The notes below the pieces were generated by a model that ran no database searches, was not told the origin of the DNA, and saw nothing but the letters and a program-made list of their open reading frames with translations. The position numbers were made by a program, and so were the translations under genes. A stretch of 64,000 nucleotides of DNA from Carya illinoinensis (taxonomy: Eukaryota > Streptophyta > Magnoliopsida > Fagales > Juglandaceae). The number at the start of each line of letters is the position of its first letter. The stretch's first letter is position 1. The DNA lies in the NCBI RefSeq assembly GCF_018687715.1, contig NC_056752.1, positions 17,257,501-17,321,500 on the forward strand, written 5' to 3'. Below, one piece after another: positions 22,311-34,576 of the stretch.

Positions 22311-22530
22311 ACGGTTTCGACCGGTTCTGCCCAATTTCGTCCCTAAAAATACTTTTCAGAGACGAAAATCAATTTTTGAGACAAAAATTTCGTCTCCAAA
22401 AACTTTCTGAGACAGCCTTTTTGAGACAAAATAGAGACGAAATTTTTTCATCTCCCAAAACTTTTAGGGACGAAATTTCCATTTTTTGAGACAAAATTTT
22501 TTCTCTCAAAAAATCATATCTCTTGTAGTG

Positions 22531-23230
22531 AAGACTGGCTCTTTTATTTTTATTTTTTATTTTGGAAGGGCTAAATTATAGGACAGTGTTGCGGGGTCTG
22601 ATCCCAAATCCTTACTTTCCATTTGTTTTATTTTTTGGGAAAATTAAATTCTTTGGGCCAGAAAATATTTTTTCTATTTTCATCGCTACAACTATATGCC
22701 ATGCTAGAGCGCTGCTTCTTTGAATGGAGTTGCTTCTACTGTTGCCACTTGGTAGTTGGCTAGTTGCCAGTTGGAACTCTTTCCAATGTGTTCATGGCTT
22801 CAACGAGAGGGCCGGAAAACATAAAAGATTTGCACTGGTTCTACCTTCATGTTATTATTCTTTTGTGTCCATGCAATATTACCTCCTAATTATTTTGGTT
22901 TGTAAGAAATTTGCAAGAAGAATCTAATTTCTCAACCCAATAGAATCTAATTTCTCAACTCAACTTATCACATTTAATCATTACAACTTTTTCAAATTTT
23001 CAAAATTTTTTCAAATCTCAAAATAAAAATAATATTAAAAAATATATTCTAACAATATTTTATTCAATTTCCAACTTTTATCTTAACCCATCTCATCTCA
23101 TCTCATTTTATCTACAAAAACAAACAAGGCCTAACATGGTGAAGACGATTATTACCATAGGTATCGCCAATATCAAGTATCAAAGAGTGTTACAGAGTCC
23201 AAATAAAATTGGATTATTAATATTTTATGA
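22531..23230. repeat. Spacer with MITE-like repeat
   Basis: No gene recognised. At 22925-23125 is a repeat of the dispersed family (TCATTACAACTTTTTCAAAT, AATAATATTAAAAAATATATT, CATCTCATCTCATCTC), probably a MITE in the orientation opposite to that near 61380. Confidence 0.5.
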
Positions 23231-23232
23231 GG

Positions 23233-23417
23233 AGCCTTGAAGGATTGACGCCCACCTTTGATATTTTTATGTGGTAGAATGTAAATTCAACCGAGTTTCT
23301 GATCCTTGCTAATATAACTCAAGATGTGTTAGTTATTCTTATCTACACTGTTGATTTTGAGTCAGCATTTAGTGTTAGGGGTCGTATGTTAGATTCATTT
23401 CATAGCTCAATGGCCCC
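23233..23417 (+). pseudogene. hAT transposase C-terminal dimerisation remnant (left part)
   Basis: The plus strand reads FDIFMW-stop-NVNSTEFLILA, then SAFSVRGRMLDSFHSSMAP up to 23417. These are landmarks of the hATC dimerisation region (W-W-N/K, then ESAFS-GR-LD--RSSL). A Trp codon is now a stop. The Copia element at 23418-29335 is inserted exactly here and the frame resumes at 29336. N-terminal transposase and hAT ends are not seen. Confidence 0.75.
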
Positions 23418-24305
23418 TGTGAAGGCAAAAATTGGCTAGGATTAGATAATTATATGATAAGGCTTATCTTATCATTATATTTGAATTTGTTGGATGAATG
23501 TAAAATAATTATTGATTTATCTCTAAACAATGTTGAGTCTATCTAGAAGTCTTAGGTATTGTTTAGATAAGTCATTGAGTTTAAAATCGAGTCCTAGTAG
23601 ATCTGTATATATCCAGAAGAAAGCTGAACAGAGATTAGTCAATACAGAAGAATGTTATCATGAAATGTTAGCAGTCCGTCAGAACACGTCTTTGCAACTA
23701 TTGCTAACCGTCAGTAGAATCCTACTGTGACTGGAACTCTTTCCAGACTTTCTATTTAAAAGGATTCGATTGTGTATCTCAGTAAGGACTTTGAGCCACG
23801 AATTCCAGAGAGGATATTCTGAGCATTTGTGAGAGAAAATTCACTCGAGAATTTTTATGGAGTTTTTCATCTCTTCTTGAGTGTGATTGTGCTTTGAGTG
23901 TGAAGTAACATCGATTGGATTTCAGCCTCTGGAGTTCTAGAAGAGAAGTCAACATTTGAAGATCACCAGAGGTTCTGGCTGCTACTGCGGTAGAAGACAA
24001 ACGAGTCATTTTTCTAGGCAAGTAAAAGACTCGAATTGTAAAGGTTTTGTAATTGATGATTGCTTGTAATTGTTCTTCAAATAATATGATTGACTTTCCT
24101 AGGTTTGGCTGCCCCGTAGGGTTTTCCCTTTAAAGAGTTCTTTAAAGGGTTTCCCTTTGTAACCAATCGTTATGTCTTACAAAGTTGATTATTTATTTTA
24201 AAGTATTTGATTAATTTCATAATTTTGATAATTGAGATCTAACCTATTTGTTCAAGGAAATTGGTAGACAATTTCGTGGTTTACAGGGGTACGTTGGGAA
24301 TTTCA
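23418..24305 (+). repeat. 5' LTR of Copia element
   Basis: 888 bp, starting TGTGAAGGCAAAAATTGG and ending GTTGGGAATTTCA. TATTTAAAAGGATTCG near 23751 may hold the promoter (TATTTAAA). Confidence 0.9.
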
Positions 24306-24320
24306 ATTAGCATCAGAGCG
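24306..24320 (+). promoter_or_regulatory. Primer binding site, initiator tRNA-Met type
   Basis: ATTAGCATCAGAGCG directly follows the 5' LTR and differs at a few bases from the canonical TGGTATCAGAGC of plant retroelements primed by tRNA-iMet. Confidence 0.75.
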
Positions 24321-24360
24321 TGGTCCATTCATTCAAGTGTGATCTGTGCCCTTGTAGATC

Positions 24361-26171
24361 ATGTCGACATCATTATACGTTCCACCATACTTCGATGGGG
24401 AAAACTATGCTTATTGGAAAGTTTGTATGAGAGCTTTTCTCAAGTCTTTGGATGAACGTGTATGGCATTCGGTTGGACAAAGATGGACTAAACCCAAGAC
24501 ATCTATAGATGCTTGGACAAAAGATGAAATCAGCAATTGCAATTTGAATAGCAAAGGACTTAATACTATTTTCATGGCGGTATCCCCGGAAGAATTTAAA
24601 AGAATCTCCATGTGTGAGATTTCTAAAGAAGCTTGGGATATTTTGGAGGTTACACATGAACGCACAAGAATAGTATAAAATTTGAAATTGCGGATGCTAA
24701 CCTCAAAATTTGAAGAGATTAAAATGTTAGAAGACGAAAATTTTAATGATTTTGATGCTAAATTGAATGATATTGTGAGTTTCAAGTTTAATCTCGGTGA
24801 GAAGGTGGAGGATTCAAGGATCATGAGAAAGATTCTAAGGTCTTTACCTGAAAGATTTCAACCCAAAGTTACTGCTATTGAAGAAAGTAAAGATCATGAT
24901 GCAATAAGGGTAGAAGAGCTGGTAGGTTCTTTACAAACGTATGAATCTTCGCTTCCTCAATCAAGAAAACGTAAGTTCATTGCCTTAAAAACTATAGAAG
25001 AAAATCATGAGGAGTTTTTTGATGAAGAAAGTCTAAATGATGAGGAGATTGCTCTAATTGTGAGAAAATTCAGAAAATTTATGTTTAATAAAAAGGTAAA
25101 TGGTAAAAAAAACGAGGAAAAAATGTTTTTGTTAAGGAAAACGAATCTGAAAATTGGAAGAAAGAAAAAACTAAGAAGAAGGATAAGGTACAGTGTCATG
25201 AATGTTCTGGGTATGGTCATACAAGAATTGAGTGTCCAAATTTCAAGAAAAATAAAGGAAAAACATTGAATGTCACACTTAGCGATAGTTCAGATTCTGA
25301 AAGTTCAAACTCATCTTCTAATGGTGAAAAATCTTTTATGGCTTTCTCTACTATTGTGAATGCTTTTCCTGAAATTACACTAACAAAATCTTAAAGTAGT
25401 TGTGATTACAGTGATTTAGGTGTATCACTTGTTGATGCTGATCAAGAACTGAGTTTATAGGAAACTTACAATGATGTCTGTGAAGAAGTGATCAAATTAA
25501 AGAAACTCAATAAGAAGCTGTACAAGAAATTCACTGATATCGAGAGTGAGAAAAATAACCTGTCTGAGGCATTAAAAATTTCTGATATTGAACTAGCAAG
25601 ATTAAGGGATCAAAAAATTGAACTAGAAAAGGAATTGGAAAAGGTTCAAGAAAAAATAGCAACACAAAAATTAGAAGAGATGTTGAGTGTTCAAAAGATA
25701 ATTAGTGATAGAACTGGCCTAGGGCACACGACTTCAAAGGGGAAAGAAAAACTGGTCTCATCATCCACTGCCACAACTTCCAAAGGTATTATTTTTGTTA
25801 AAGGAAGTCAAGGTAAGAGTTTTCAAAATCATGCTGAACATAAGTCAGTTTTTTCAAAAAATCTGCATGGTAAATTTATTCCTACTTGTCATTATTGTGG
25901 TGTTGTTGGTCATATAAGGCCAAATTGTTTTAACTTGAATAAAGTGAAGAAAAATGGAGGTGAAAGAGATCTAAAAATGAAAAGAAAGAGTCTAGAGAAT
26001 CAAGTTTGTGCTATGAGTCAACAAATCAACTTTTTAAGTCTCAAACTCGGTGAACTAGCAGATTTTTGCTTTCAAAATAAAGAAAATATCATACAAAGTG
26101 GTGTTGATGAGAAGAATAAGCCAAAATTTAAAGCAAAGTGGGTGGTCAAAGAAGATGCCATGTCACATTAA
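24361..26171 (+). pseudogene. Copia gag polyprotein, three stops and one frameshift
   Basis: Starts ATGTCGACATC, giving the UBN2-type N-terminus (PPYFDGENYAYWKVCMRAFL). The capsid-like part continues past an in-frame TAA at 24676-24678 and includes ILRSLPERFQPKVTAIEE and IRVEELVGSLQTYE. A frameshift falls in A-runs near 25110. The first zinc knuckle is at 25194-25235 (CHECSGYGHTRIEC). Two more stops follow near 25390 and 25460, then a predicted coiled coil (about 25488-25680), a Ser/Thr-rich stretch and a second knuckle at 25887-25928 (CHYCGVVGHIRPNC). Gag forms the particle that packages element RNA. The usual continuation into protease (DSGCSRHMTG-type) is absent; the frame ends naturally at 26171. 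Confidence 0.85.
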
Positions 26172-28350
26172 TTAATAGAACTACTTACATGCTCTTGCAT
26201 TCTTTATATTATTGCATTAGTCTAGGACATGCATTTTATTTTTCTGTTTTGCTTTTATGTTTCTATTTTTCAGTTTTAATAAGAAAAACATAATATAAAA
26301 AAAAATTCTGGTTTGGTTCAAAACTTTTCTTTAAGGAAAGTGCATGCATGATATGTCAAAGTTTGAGCACTTTATCACTTAATAAATTCTTGAACCTATG
26401 CATCTCTTTACTTTGTGCAATTCACTTTATGCATACTGACCCTATGGGTCATCTTGGTAAAGTTCATTGACAAAGCACTCTGAGGAACTTATATGTATGC
26501 ATATTATAATTAAAGTTTACATTGTTTAATGAGATGCTCACCATAGAGGGAGTCCATGCCTTAAATTGGCTAATACTAGTTGAACCTAGTACATTAATGA
26601 AGAGTTCTTCCCTTACCAAACACAAAGAGTTGATCCATATAGAAAAAGTCGGTGTTAAGTCATTGTGAAAAAAGATTAACACCCTACACGGATCTATCTC
26701 TTTATGTCCTTATAGAAAAAATCGTTGCTCTAATCATTGTGGAAAAAGATAAGCAACAAAAATGGACATAAAAAAAGGGGTTGTGCAAACTAGTGTTTGG
26801 AGGATTTGCTCATGTATCTAGACCCTAGCATAAAGTTTGACTTTTGAGGTTAGTGACAATCTCTTGGGAGCATCTATAAGAAGAAAATACTCATGGATAA
26901 TATTATAAAAATATATTGAAGAAAATAAAATAAAATAAAATAAAGAGTTGCTACCTTATATAAGTGTGCTCACTCACACACTCACATGAACTTTGACATT
27001 GATGATCTTATGAGGAGTGAACATCCATAGTAATTGTTGCAAATAAGAGGGTGTACTCTATTGAATTTATTTTGTGAGTTACACTATGTTTGAACAAAGA
27101 TGCATCTAAGCATGTTACTTGCTTCATTGTTTATACAAAATAATAAAAAAAATATTTTTTTTGAGTGATAAAATATAAAAAATATATAATTTTTTTTGTT
27201 TTTATCAGTGTTGGGCACTTATGGTTCTGGAGTAAAAGTTTTGATGTTGGTTTAAATCTAGGATTTGGTTTATGATATATTGATATAAGTCTCAGTGGGA
27301 CTCTGTGACTTAACAAGTGAAGTGGGTTAGTTCTAGTAGGGCCTTAAGCATGAGAAAGGGAGGCCCGTACCTAGCACGTTGGCCACTTAAGTGACTCAAG
27401 ATGCCGTCATCCCCCGATAGCTGGCTCACGGTACTCTCCATATGCATGCCCTAGCACTCCTCTTCGCATCCTTATCTCATACGATCTACTTGGGAGAAAT
27501 ACTTGGTTCTAAGTTTCTTGAATATAGGCTCTCCATCACAGATTCATGGTGAGATTTTGAGTTTATTCCAATCACTCTCTCCTTCCAGTCCTAGATTTCA
27601 GCACCTTTATATCTGAAAGTTGGGATTTTGACTGTTGATTTGTAATGTTGAGGCTGTGATTTTGTTTGGGCAAAGTGTGCATTGACATATTTGTTCATAT
27701 GAGATTATTTTATGCATGTATTGAAGACGATTTTTGAGTGGGTTCTTGGCCTTTGTCATTCGGTTTTCATGGTATGCCCACCAAGTGTTTGATTTTTTGT
27801 CTCAACTAAGTTGTCTTAATCATTTGCTCATTGTTTAACATACATTCATGCTCATACATCATGTGCATTTAATCCATAAAAAATTGAGACACATGGGAGT
27901 TGTTCATCATGTCTTTCTTAGTGTCTTCATCTTGACACACATAAGTGATATTTATTCTATTTTGTGTCTTGTCAGATTAGTGACAAAAAGGAGGAGTATT
28001 GGAAGAGCAAATTGGAATATTTTGATATTGTGAAATTTAGGGAAAGTTTGAGTTAGTGAGAGTTTAATGAATTTGCTGAAAATAAAAAAGGGGAGCAGTA
28101 TAATATTGAGGGGGAGAACTATATACTTTAGGGGGAGTAGCAGAATATGGAGAGGGAGAACTAAGTACTGAACATGGTTATTGATGATGACTAGAACATT
28201 TTTTTTGTAGGTTTACATTACGTCTAACCTTTGATTATTATTGAGACTAATTTCAAAGAGTGTTCTATGTCATTTGTTCTTATTACTGTATTAAGATTTT
28301 CTTCACGAGATCTTGGCCTGCTGGTTGTTTTTGTCTTAGGTACACACTAC
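26172..28350 (+). other. Non-coding interior of Copia element in place of pol
   Basis: About 2.2 kb without integrase, RT or RNase H traces in any frame. Near the 3' end are several purine runs resembling polypurine tracts (AAAAAAGGGGAGCAG, TTGAGGGGGAGAAC, TTTAGGGGGAGTAGC, 28085-28165). Confidence 0.7.
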
Positions 28351-28452
28351 ATTCATCAAGTTAGTTTGGTGACCAATCCGCCAAAGGGGAAGATTGTAGA
28401 TGCAAGACATTCATCAAGTTGATTTTGTCACCAATCCGCCAAAGGGAAAGAT
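28351..28452 (+). repeat. Tandemly duplicated polypurine tract
   Basis: A 58-bp unit beginning ATTCATCAAGTT occurs at 28351 and again at 28409. Each unit contains CCAATCCGCCAAAGGG-AAGATTGTA, so the tract (GCCAAAGGGAAAGAT, 28437-28451) that primes plus-strand DNA exists twice. The second copy abuts the 3' LTR (28453). Confidence 0.75.
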
Positions 28453-29335
28453 TGTAAATGTAAAAATTGGCTAGGATTAGATGACTATATGATAAGGCTT
28501 ATCTTATCATTATATTTGAATTTGTTGGATGAATATAAAATAATTATTCATTTATCTCTAAACAATGTTGAGTCTATCTAGAAGTTTTAGGTATTGTTTA
28601 GATAAGTCATTGAGGTTAAAATCTAGTCCTGGGAGATCTGAATATATCCAGAAGAAAGCTGAACAGAGATTAGTCAATACAGAAGAATGTTATCGCGAAA
28701 TGTTAACAGTTCGTCGGAACATGTCTTCGCAACTGTTGCTAACCTTCAGCAGAATCCTACTGTGACTGGAACTCTTTCCAAACTTTCTATTTAAAGGGAA
28801 TCGATTGTGTATCTCAGTAAGGACTTTTAGCCACGAATTCCAGAGAGGATATAATGAGCATTTGTGAGAGAAAATTCACTTGAGAATTTTCTTGGGGTAT
28901 CTCTTCTTGAGTGTGATCGTACTTTGAGTGTGAAGTAATATCGATTGGATTTCAACCTCTAGAGTTCCAGAAGGAAAGTCAACATTTGAAGATCGCCAGA
29001 GGTTCTGGCTGCTACTGCGGTAGAAGACAAAGGGGTCGTTTGTCTAGGAAAGTAAGAGACTCGAATTGCAAAGGTTTTGTAATTGATGATTGCTTGTAAT
29101 TGTTTTTCAAATAATATGATTCACTTTCCTGGGTTTGGTTGTCCCGTAGGGTTTTACCTTTAAAGAGTTTTTTAAAGGATTTCCCTTCGTAACCAAACAT
29201 TGTGTCTTACAAAGTTGATTATTTATTTTAAAGTATTTGATTCGTTTCATAATTTTGATAATTGAGATCTAACCTATTTGTTCAAGGAAATTGGTAGACA
29301 ATTTCGTGGTTTACAGGGTTATGTTGGGAATTTCA
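28453..29335 (+). repeat. 3' LTR of Copia element
   Basis: 883 bp, TGTAAATGTAAAAATTGG to ATGTTGGGAATTTCA, followed by target duplication GCCCC. Confidence 0.9.
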
Positions 29336-29400
29336 GCCCCAAAAACAGTTAAAACTCTTATCTAGACACAAAATCGGTTGAATGCACCCTTCATTAATTA
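29336..29400 (+). pseudogene. hAT transposase C-terminal remnant (right part)
   Basis: After the duplicated GCCCC, the plus strand continues KTVKTLI-stop-TQNRLNAP, which completes the hATC motif interrupted at 23417 (family form: SSLSPKTVEALICTQ-W). One Cys codon has become a stop. Confidence 0.7.
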
Positions 29401-29928
29401 TGACTCCCAAAATATAATGGAAAATGCTAAAACTTATAAACTACACACTAACCATGGTACAATATTCTTCAAACATGGTAAGCTTCATCTCTGAAGAATA
29501 TTTTTATAAAGTCATTTCTAACAAAGTATATTTGTAACATAACCTTTTTTTCCCATGTAGAGATAACTTTGAAGGATCTTTTGAATGGTAGATGACTAAA
29601 GAATACTTGATTTTTCCCTTCCTAGATTTATGATGATTATGAAGTTTGCTATGGTATTTCACAAGTTCATTTACCTCTATTGGTTGGCTATTTTATTTAA
29701 CATGGTTCTTTTTTTCAAAAACATATTGATTTCTCCACCTGGCTTGTTTAGAGAGTATTGTAACTTTTTGAGGTATTGTCACTTGAGAAAACACGTACTA
29801 TGTTCCCAACTATAAACACTAACCTATTTCAAAGCTATAGTTTATGTAGAAGCCATAGAAGAACCCCGTCCAAATGTTAGTTGGAACCCCGTGTAGTAGT
29901 AGCTCAATTGTTTTTAAGCTTGCAACCT
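29401..29928. other. Spacer, nothing recognised
   Basis: About 530 bp of AT-rich sequence, perhaps former hAT 3' flank. The short open frame at 29630-29815 shows no domain. Confidence 0.4.
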
Positions 29929-32900
29929 TGGGTGTGAGGGCAACATGTACCAAGCAAGCATGACACAAGGTGAGCAACTAAGCAAGGAATTGGACGACCA
30001 AGGACATAAGCGAACAAGCCCGAAGCAAGCAGTAACAAAGGTGAGCAAAGCAAGCTAAGAAAATAGTCATAACCTTTTCGTCGTACCCCTTGGTAAGGGC
30101 CTGAGAAAATAGTCATAACCTATTCGTCGTACCCCTTGTAAATGGCTTGTTCTCCTTGCCTTGCTCAGAGTTCGAGTGGGAGCCCAAAAACGCTTTCCCT
30201 ACCGTACCTCTAGTTCAAGCTAGTGCTTGGAGCTCATCTCTCTGTATTAAATGCGAGTCCGAGCAAGTTCTCGAAACATACCTTTCGATCTATTGTCATC
30301 CTTAGAAATAACCCTAGCATTGATCATATTGATGGACATAGTTGGTTTGAAACCCATGTGCCATTCTCAGCTGAAACTCTTTCCCTTAAACTCTCTTTCA
30401 TTTTCTACACAACCGACACCAAGTGTCCAACATCATGCCTCAATACTCATTTGGAAAAGATACTTAAACTATTGGCATGCACTCAGTTTCTCTTGAAGAA
30501 CCAAGTGGTTTTTGTCCCAACTTTTGAAACCCCTTAGCTCTTGCACCTATTACACTCATTTGGTCCTTATCCTTAGGTTAATGATGGAGCATATTCAACT
30601 ATGCACACAAATGACAATTTGAATACACAAAACAACACCACACCATGAGCATCATTGGATTTCTTCCAATCCACTTCAGCCAAACCATGCACCACTTAGC
30701 TCATTTTCACTTCTTTCCTCCTCACATGAACTTTATAAACACCACTCTCCTTCCTTCACTTCCTCCCATGCCACTCTCAAGCATTGCATTAGCTTTCTTG
30801 TGGGCAATACATCCATAGTTTTAAATAAGAGTAAAACCGAGAGGATTGAGTGAGTTCCTTAGAGAGAGTTGGTTCTTGAGAATTCCAAAAGCCACAATTT
30901 GGTGAGTAACCCTACCATATATTTTTATTGTAAATTAGATTAATATGTTAGGCTTTAATTTGTGGTTTGAAAATAAGTTTTTGATTGAATTATATGGGGT
31001 AATTCGTCAGAAGCTACTTTCGGTTCAAATTTGGAGTCCTTCATGAGCAACTTGTTTTGATGTAAATTTTTAGCCATGACATGTCTTGATATGATGTTAT
31101 AAGCTTAGCTAATGTATTCTTTTTTTTTTTTTTATTGATTGAAGGTCTATATTTAAGAAAAATAGCATGTCGTGCTAGGTATATAAATCAATATCTTGGG
31201 TTGATCTTCTAGCATGTTTCAGTTTGCACTTGTTTGGAGGTAATCTCGTGATACCTTACTTGTCTCTCCAAGCATGTGTTATAAACATCTAGAAGCCTAT
31301 TATCATCACATTAGAAATTATAATACATGTGTCTTTTAGAGCTATTATGGTTCATATGCTAATGCGAAGTTAGATACATCATGGTAGGTACTCAGTTTGG
31401 TGTTTGTATGATGTTTTGGTGTTTTTCATCACGAGTGTTGATATGATCCCATGAGACTTAAATCTAAGTAACTAGCATGTTAATAATATCAAATCCAATG
31501 TTTAGTCATGTGTGAAATTTCGGTTATATAAGCATCTATGGAGATTATAGGCCTAAAATTAGAGAGAGAGAGATATATATATATATATATGTATATAGTG
31601 AAAATTAGCAATATGGATGCCACGAGTTGATTGAATTTCTCATAGTGGATGTTCGATTCATGAAACTTTGAGATCATATATGGACTTAGGATATGGAATA
31701 TATGGAATTTATGTAATTTGGTAAATTTAGGGACCGAAATGTAAATAATGAAAGTTTTGGGCCAAAATAGCAATTTTGGGAAAGTCAGGGGCATATTTGC
31801 AAATACTATTTTTGGTTTATTAAAGTCTGGAATTTCATGATTCCTAACTCTAGTATGTAGTTTGTTTCAGCCACAAAAATTTTTCAAAATTAGGAAGTTT
31901 GTAAGTTAGCTTCTAACTCACTCTTAGATAATTTATCCATGATTTTTGTATAAACACACATTTATGTTATAAATGTCGTTTGAGCATGAAATATTGCATA
32001 ATACACTATTAAGCATTCGGTCAATTAAAAATATGAAATGTGTTGTTATTATGTTATAAAGCATGAAATCTCACTATTTAGCATGTTACATGAAAATGTC
32101 ATTTTTGCATGAAGCGTACCACAAGATACGAAATGTACACGTCATGAAATAGATTTTGTCGTGAGCATAGTATGAAAAATATTTTTTCATGACCTAATGC
32201 TAAAATGGAGGAATATCCTAGTGGGTGCATATATTGTGATGAAATGTTTGAGATCAATGCAATGAATGATTTATCTAGGCAGCACTGAATATGTAGTCTC
32301 AACCTAAGTTGTGCTATGGTCACTAGCAAGTACTCACGATGCAAAATCGGAAATCATGATATTACCATATGTTTCTAATGATGGTTCTAATAACAAGAAA
32401 TTATATGTTTGAAAAGATCAGTAAGAAATGTTCTCTATAAGAAAATATGCATCATAAGTTTCTTAAAGATGTTGAGGAATCTGGATGGACAACGAATACA
32501 GATTATCTGCATATCATGCATGCATCTCATGTTTATCATCTTTCATGCATAATTTATCTTTGTATATGTTGATTGTTAACTTACTGAGATTTCAAAGAAT
32601 CTCATAATGGTAGTCCCAACTATCATTCCTTTCAGAATGGTAGAAGTTGTAGCAAGTCCAAACTTTAACGATCAAGATGGTGATGAACTCCATCCCTTAG
32701 CTACCGATGATTGAGAATGAGCTTGACCTCATCCACAACTTGGAGTTAATAGTGATGTTTTTAGAGATGGTCATAGTTACGATGGAGTGCATTAAAGAAA
32801 TTATTTAAGTTGTCTTTTATGAAACCCCTGTGAAGTCTATCTATAATAAGGAGATGCTATCTCCAAACCATATTTGAACTTGTGCCTTACTATTTGGACC

Positions 32901-33141
32901 TTTGTCAAGCAAGGCTATATCTCTATTTAATCTTAAATCTTAAATCTTGGGATCTTTTGTTTATTTTGGTGCAAAAATTTTTAAAATTCACATTTTTTTG
33001 CTACCATTATTGAATATCGCTATATGCATACTAAGTTTAATTACATATTATTAATCACGAATGGGAAAATGTAACCTTATGTTACATGTTCCAGTGCTCC
33101 AAGTCTCCATTCTATCTCAAGCAGAGGTTGGAGACGTCACA
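29929..33141 (+). mobile_element. Probable long solo LTR (gypsy-like)
   Basis: The right end GTTGGAGACGTCACA (to 33141) is the kind of ...CACA terminus shown by the other gypsy LTRs here. The 5 bp after it, AACCT (33142-33146), also occur at 29924-29928 directly before a TG (TGGGTGTGAGGG), giving a 3.2 kb TG...CA unit with target duplication. No coding domain is present. The right end is well supported because it recurs at 39123 in the duplicated unit; the left end rests on the TSD alone and could be chance. Open frames at 30223-30537 look spurious. Confidence 0.45.
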
Positions 33142-33334
33142 AACCTTTAGTGTTTAGACATCATTTTACATAAGTGGTGCTAGTCCTAATGTTTGTCTCC
33201 TTGTGCTTTTCACATTAGTTGGATTTAACACTACTAAAGCTAGCGTAACAAAAAGTACAGTTCAAATGTAAAAGCATCAGTATTCAAACACACATAAAAT
33301 GTGTCCACCCTTTTATGATAGCTTAACCAAACTC

Positions 33335-33974
33335 TCACAAAAAACTTACCTTTAGTATAGGTTTAAGGCATGGGATGAGATATGAAATTCTCATATCATC
33401 TCATCTCATCATTACAACTTTTCTAAATTCCAATACAAAATAGAACAAATAATTCAATATTTTCAAATCTCAATTCAACTTTTTCAAATCTTAAAACAAT
33501 AATAAATTAAAAAATAATGTTTTAAACTTTCATTTAAAATAAAAAAATTCTCATCTCACTCTCCAAACCTATCTTGTGACACTTTGTTTCCTATCAGAAA
33601 CTAAAACCATCGTAAAATATTTGTTTAAAAACTAATTGAATACAATTTCTAATCAAGCCTAATTGTATTGTGGACATTTTTCATTTCAGGGTCCATAGAT
33701 ACTGGAGGAGCAAATATTCTCTCTTGTGAAGTGGGCCAACCCCCACACCATAAAGGCTCATGAATCCAAAATCAGAAGCCTGCCTAGTAGAAAACCAAGG
33801 TTGTGAGCTCCAAATGCACTGATACAGAGTTCGGGCTTAACCATCATTAATAACAATTTAATGATGTATCAGCAAGGAATAGCATGAATAATCTCAAGTG
33901 TGATAATCACCCGAAATACTCACCCAAGATATCAATCCCGCACGGCGCAATAGCGGATAAAAGTACTAACAACC
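33335..33974. other. Block present only in left duplication unit, with a MITE
   Basis: The right unit passes from ...AGCTTAGCCAA directly to CCAGTGATCCAAC (39297-39316), whereas the left unit carries about 640 extra bp. Within it, 33359-33571 starts AGGTTTAAGGCATGGGATGAG and ends CTCCAAACCT (inverted AGGTTT ends) and belongs to the CATCTCATCTC repeat family. Either an insertion in the left unit or a deletion in the right. Confidence 0.55.
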
Positions 33975-34576
33975 CGTGATCCAACCATGATTGTAGAGTA
34001 TCAAGTTGTTAGGCAAGTCTTACCAATTAAACATTTAATCTATATACATGAGGGTCAAAGCACACACCAGATGGAACTTGTATAATCTAAGAATTGATGC
34101 ACTCTATATGCTTTATTCTGACTTAGACATCAAAGGTGTCCTGTAACATACCAAGCCTCTCTTATTTACTTGATATCCGTCATCAGAGACTATGACCAAG
34201 AGTATGAAGCACGTTCACAACAGATACAATTATAAATTTTACAAGCAATCAATCTATTTAAAAAACTCCATGACTTGGAAACTATAAATAAGGCATTTAT
34301 ATCTGATGCCTTTAAATCCAGCTTTGGTTACCAAGGCCTCAAATTCTTGTCGTGTCCTTTCCTTTCCTCCTGGGTGTTGAGCCATCATAAGCACATCAAG
34401 TTGAGAGTTGCGCTTCATACAAGTGCTAACCTCGGGCATCATTGGAAGAAATATCTCCACAACGATTACCATCCCATCATTTGGAATAGCTGTATAGCAG
34501 TTTTTCAGAAGCTTCAAGCACTGTTCATCACTCCAATCATGAAGTATCCCCTACAAAATTATTCATAGATGGGATC

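Larger units (their letters stand above)
21266..22530 (+). mobile_element. CACTA transposon, 3' end fragment
   Basis: The right terminus ...ATATCTCTTGTAGTG (to 22530) is, reversed, CACTACAAGAGATAT, the classic plant CACTA end. Inward lie repeats of GAGACGAAATTT type (22330-22500) and about 14 TTCGAAC-type subterminal words (21906-22310), then the last exons of a transposon gene (to 21800). The left part of the element is missing; upstream sequence goes straight to a MITE. Confidence 0.75.
23418..29335 (+). mobile_element. Complete non-autonomous Copia element (gag-only, TR-GAG type), 5.9 kb
   Basis: 5' LTR 23418-24305 and 3' LTR 28453-29335 both run TGT...TTTCA. Target duplication GCCCC is exact (23413-23417 and 29336-29340). 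A primer site follows the 5' LTR and a purine tract precedes the 3' LTR. The 4.1 kb interior carries only a gag frame (24361-26171); protease, integrase and RT are absent, and 26172-28350 is non-coding. This is the architecture described in plants as TR-GAG elements, which depend on an autonomous relative. The two LTRs differ by scattered substitutions, about 5% by eye, so the insertion is old. The solo LTR at 12430-13316 is the same family. Confidence 0.9.

Noticed and set aside
30223..30537. 104-codon plus-strand frame and its overlapping partner
   Set aside because: No domain, overlapping alternative frames of similar length, and location within a probable LTR.
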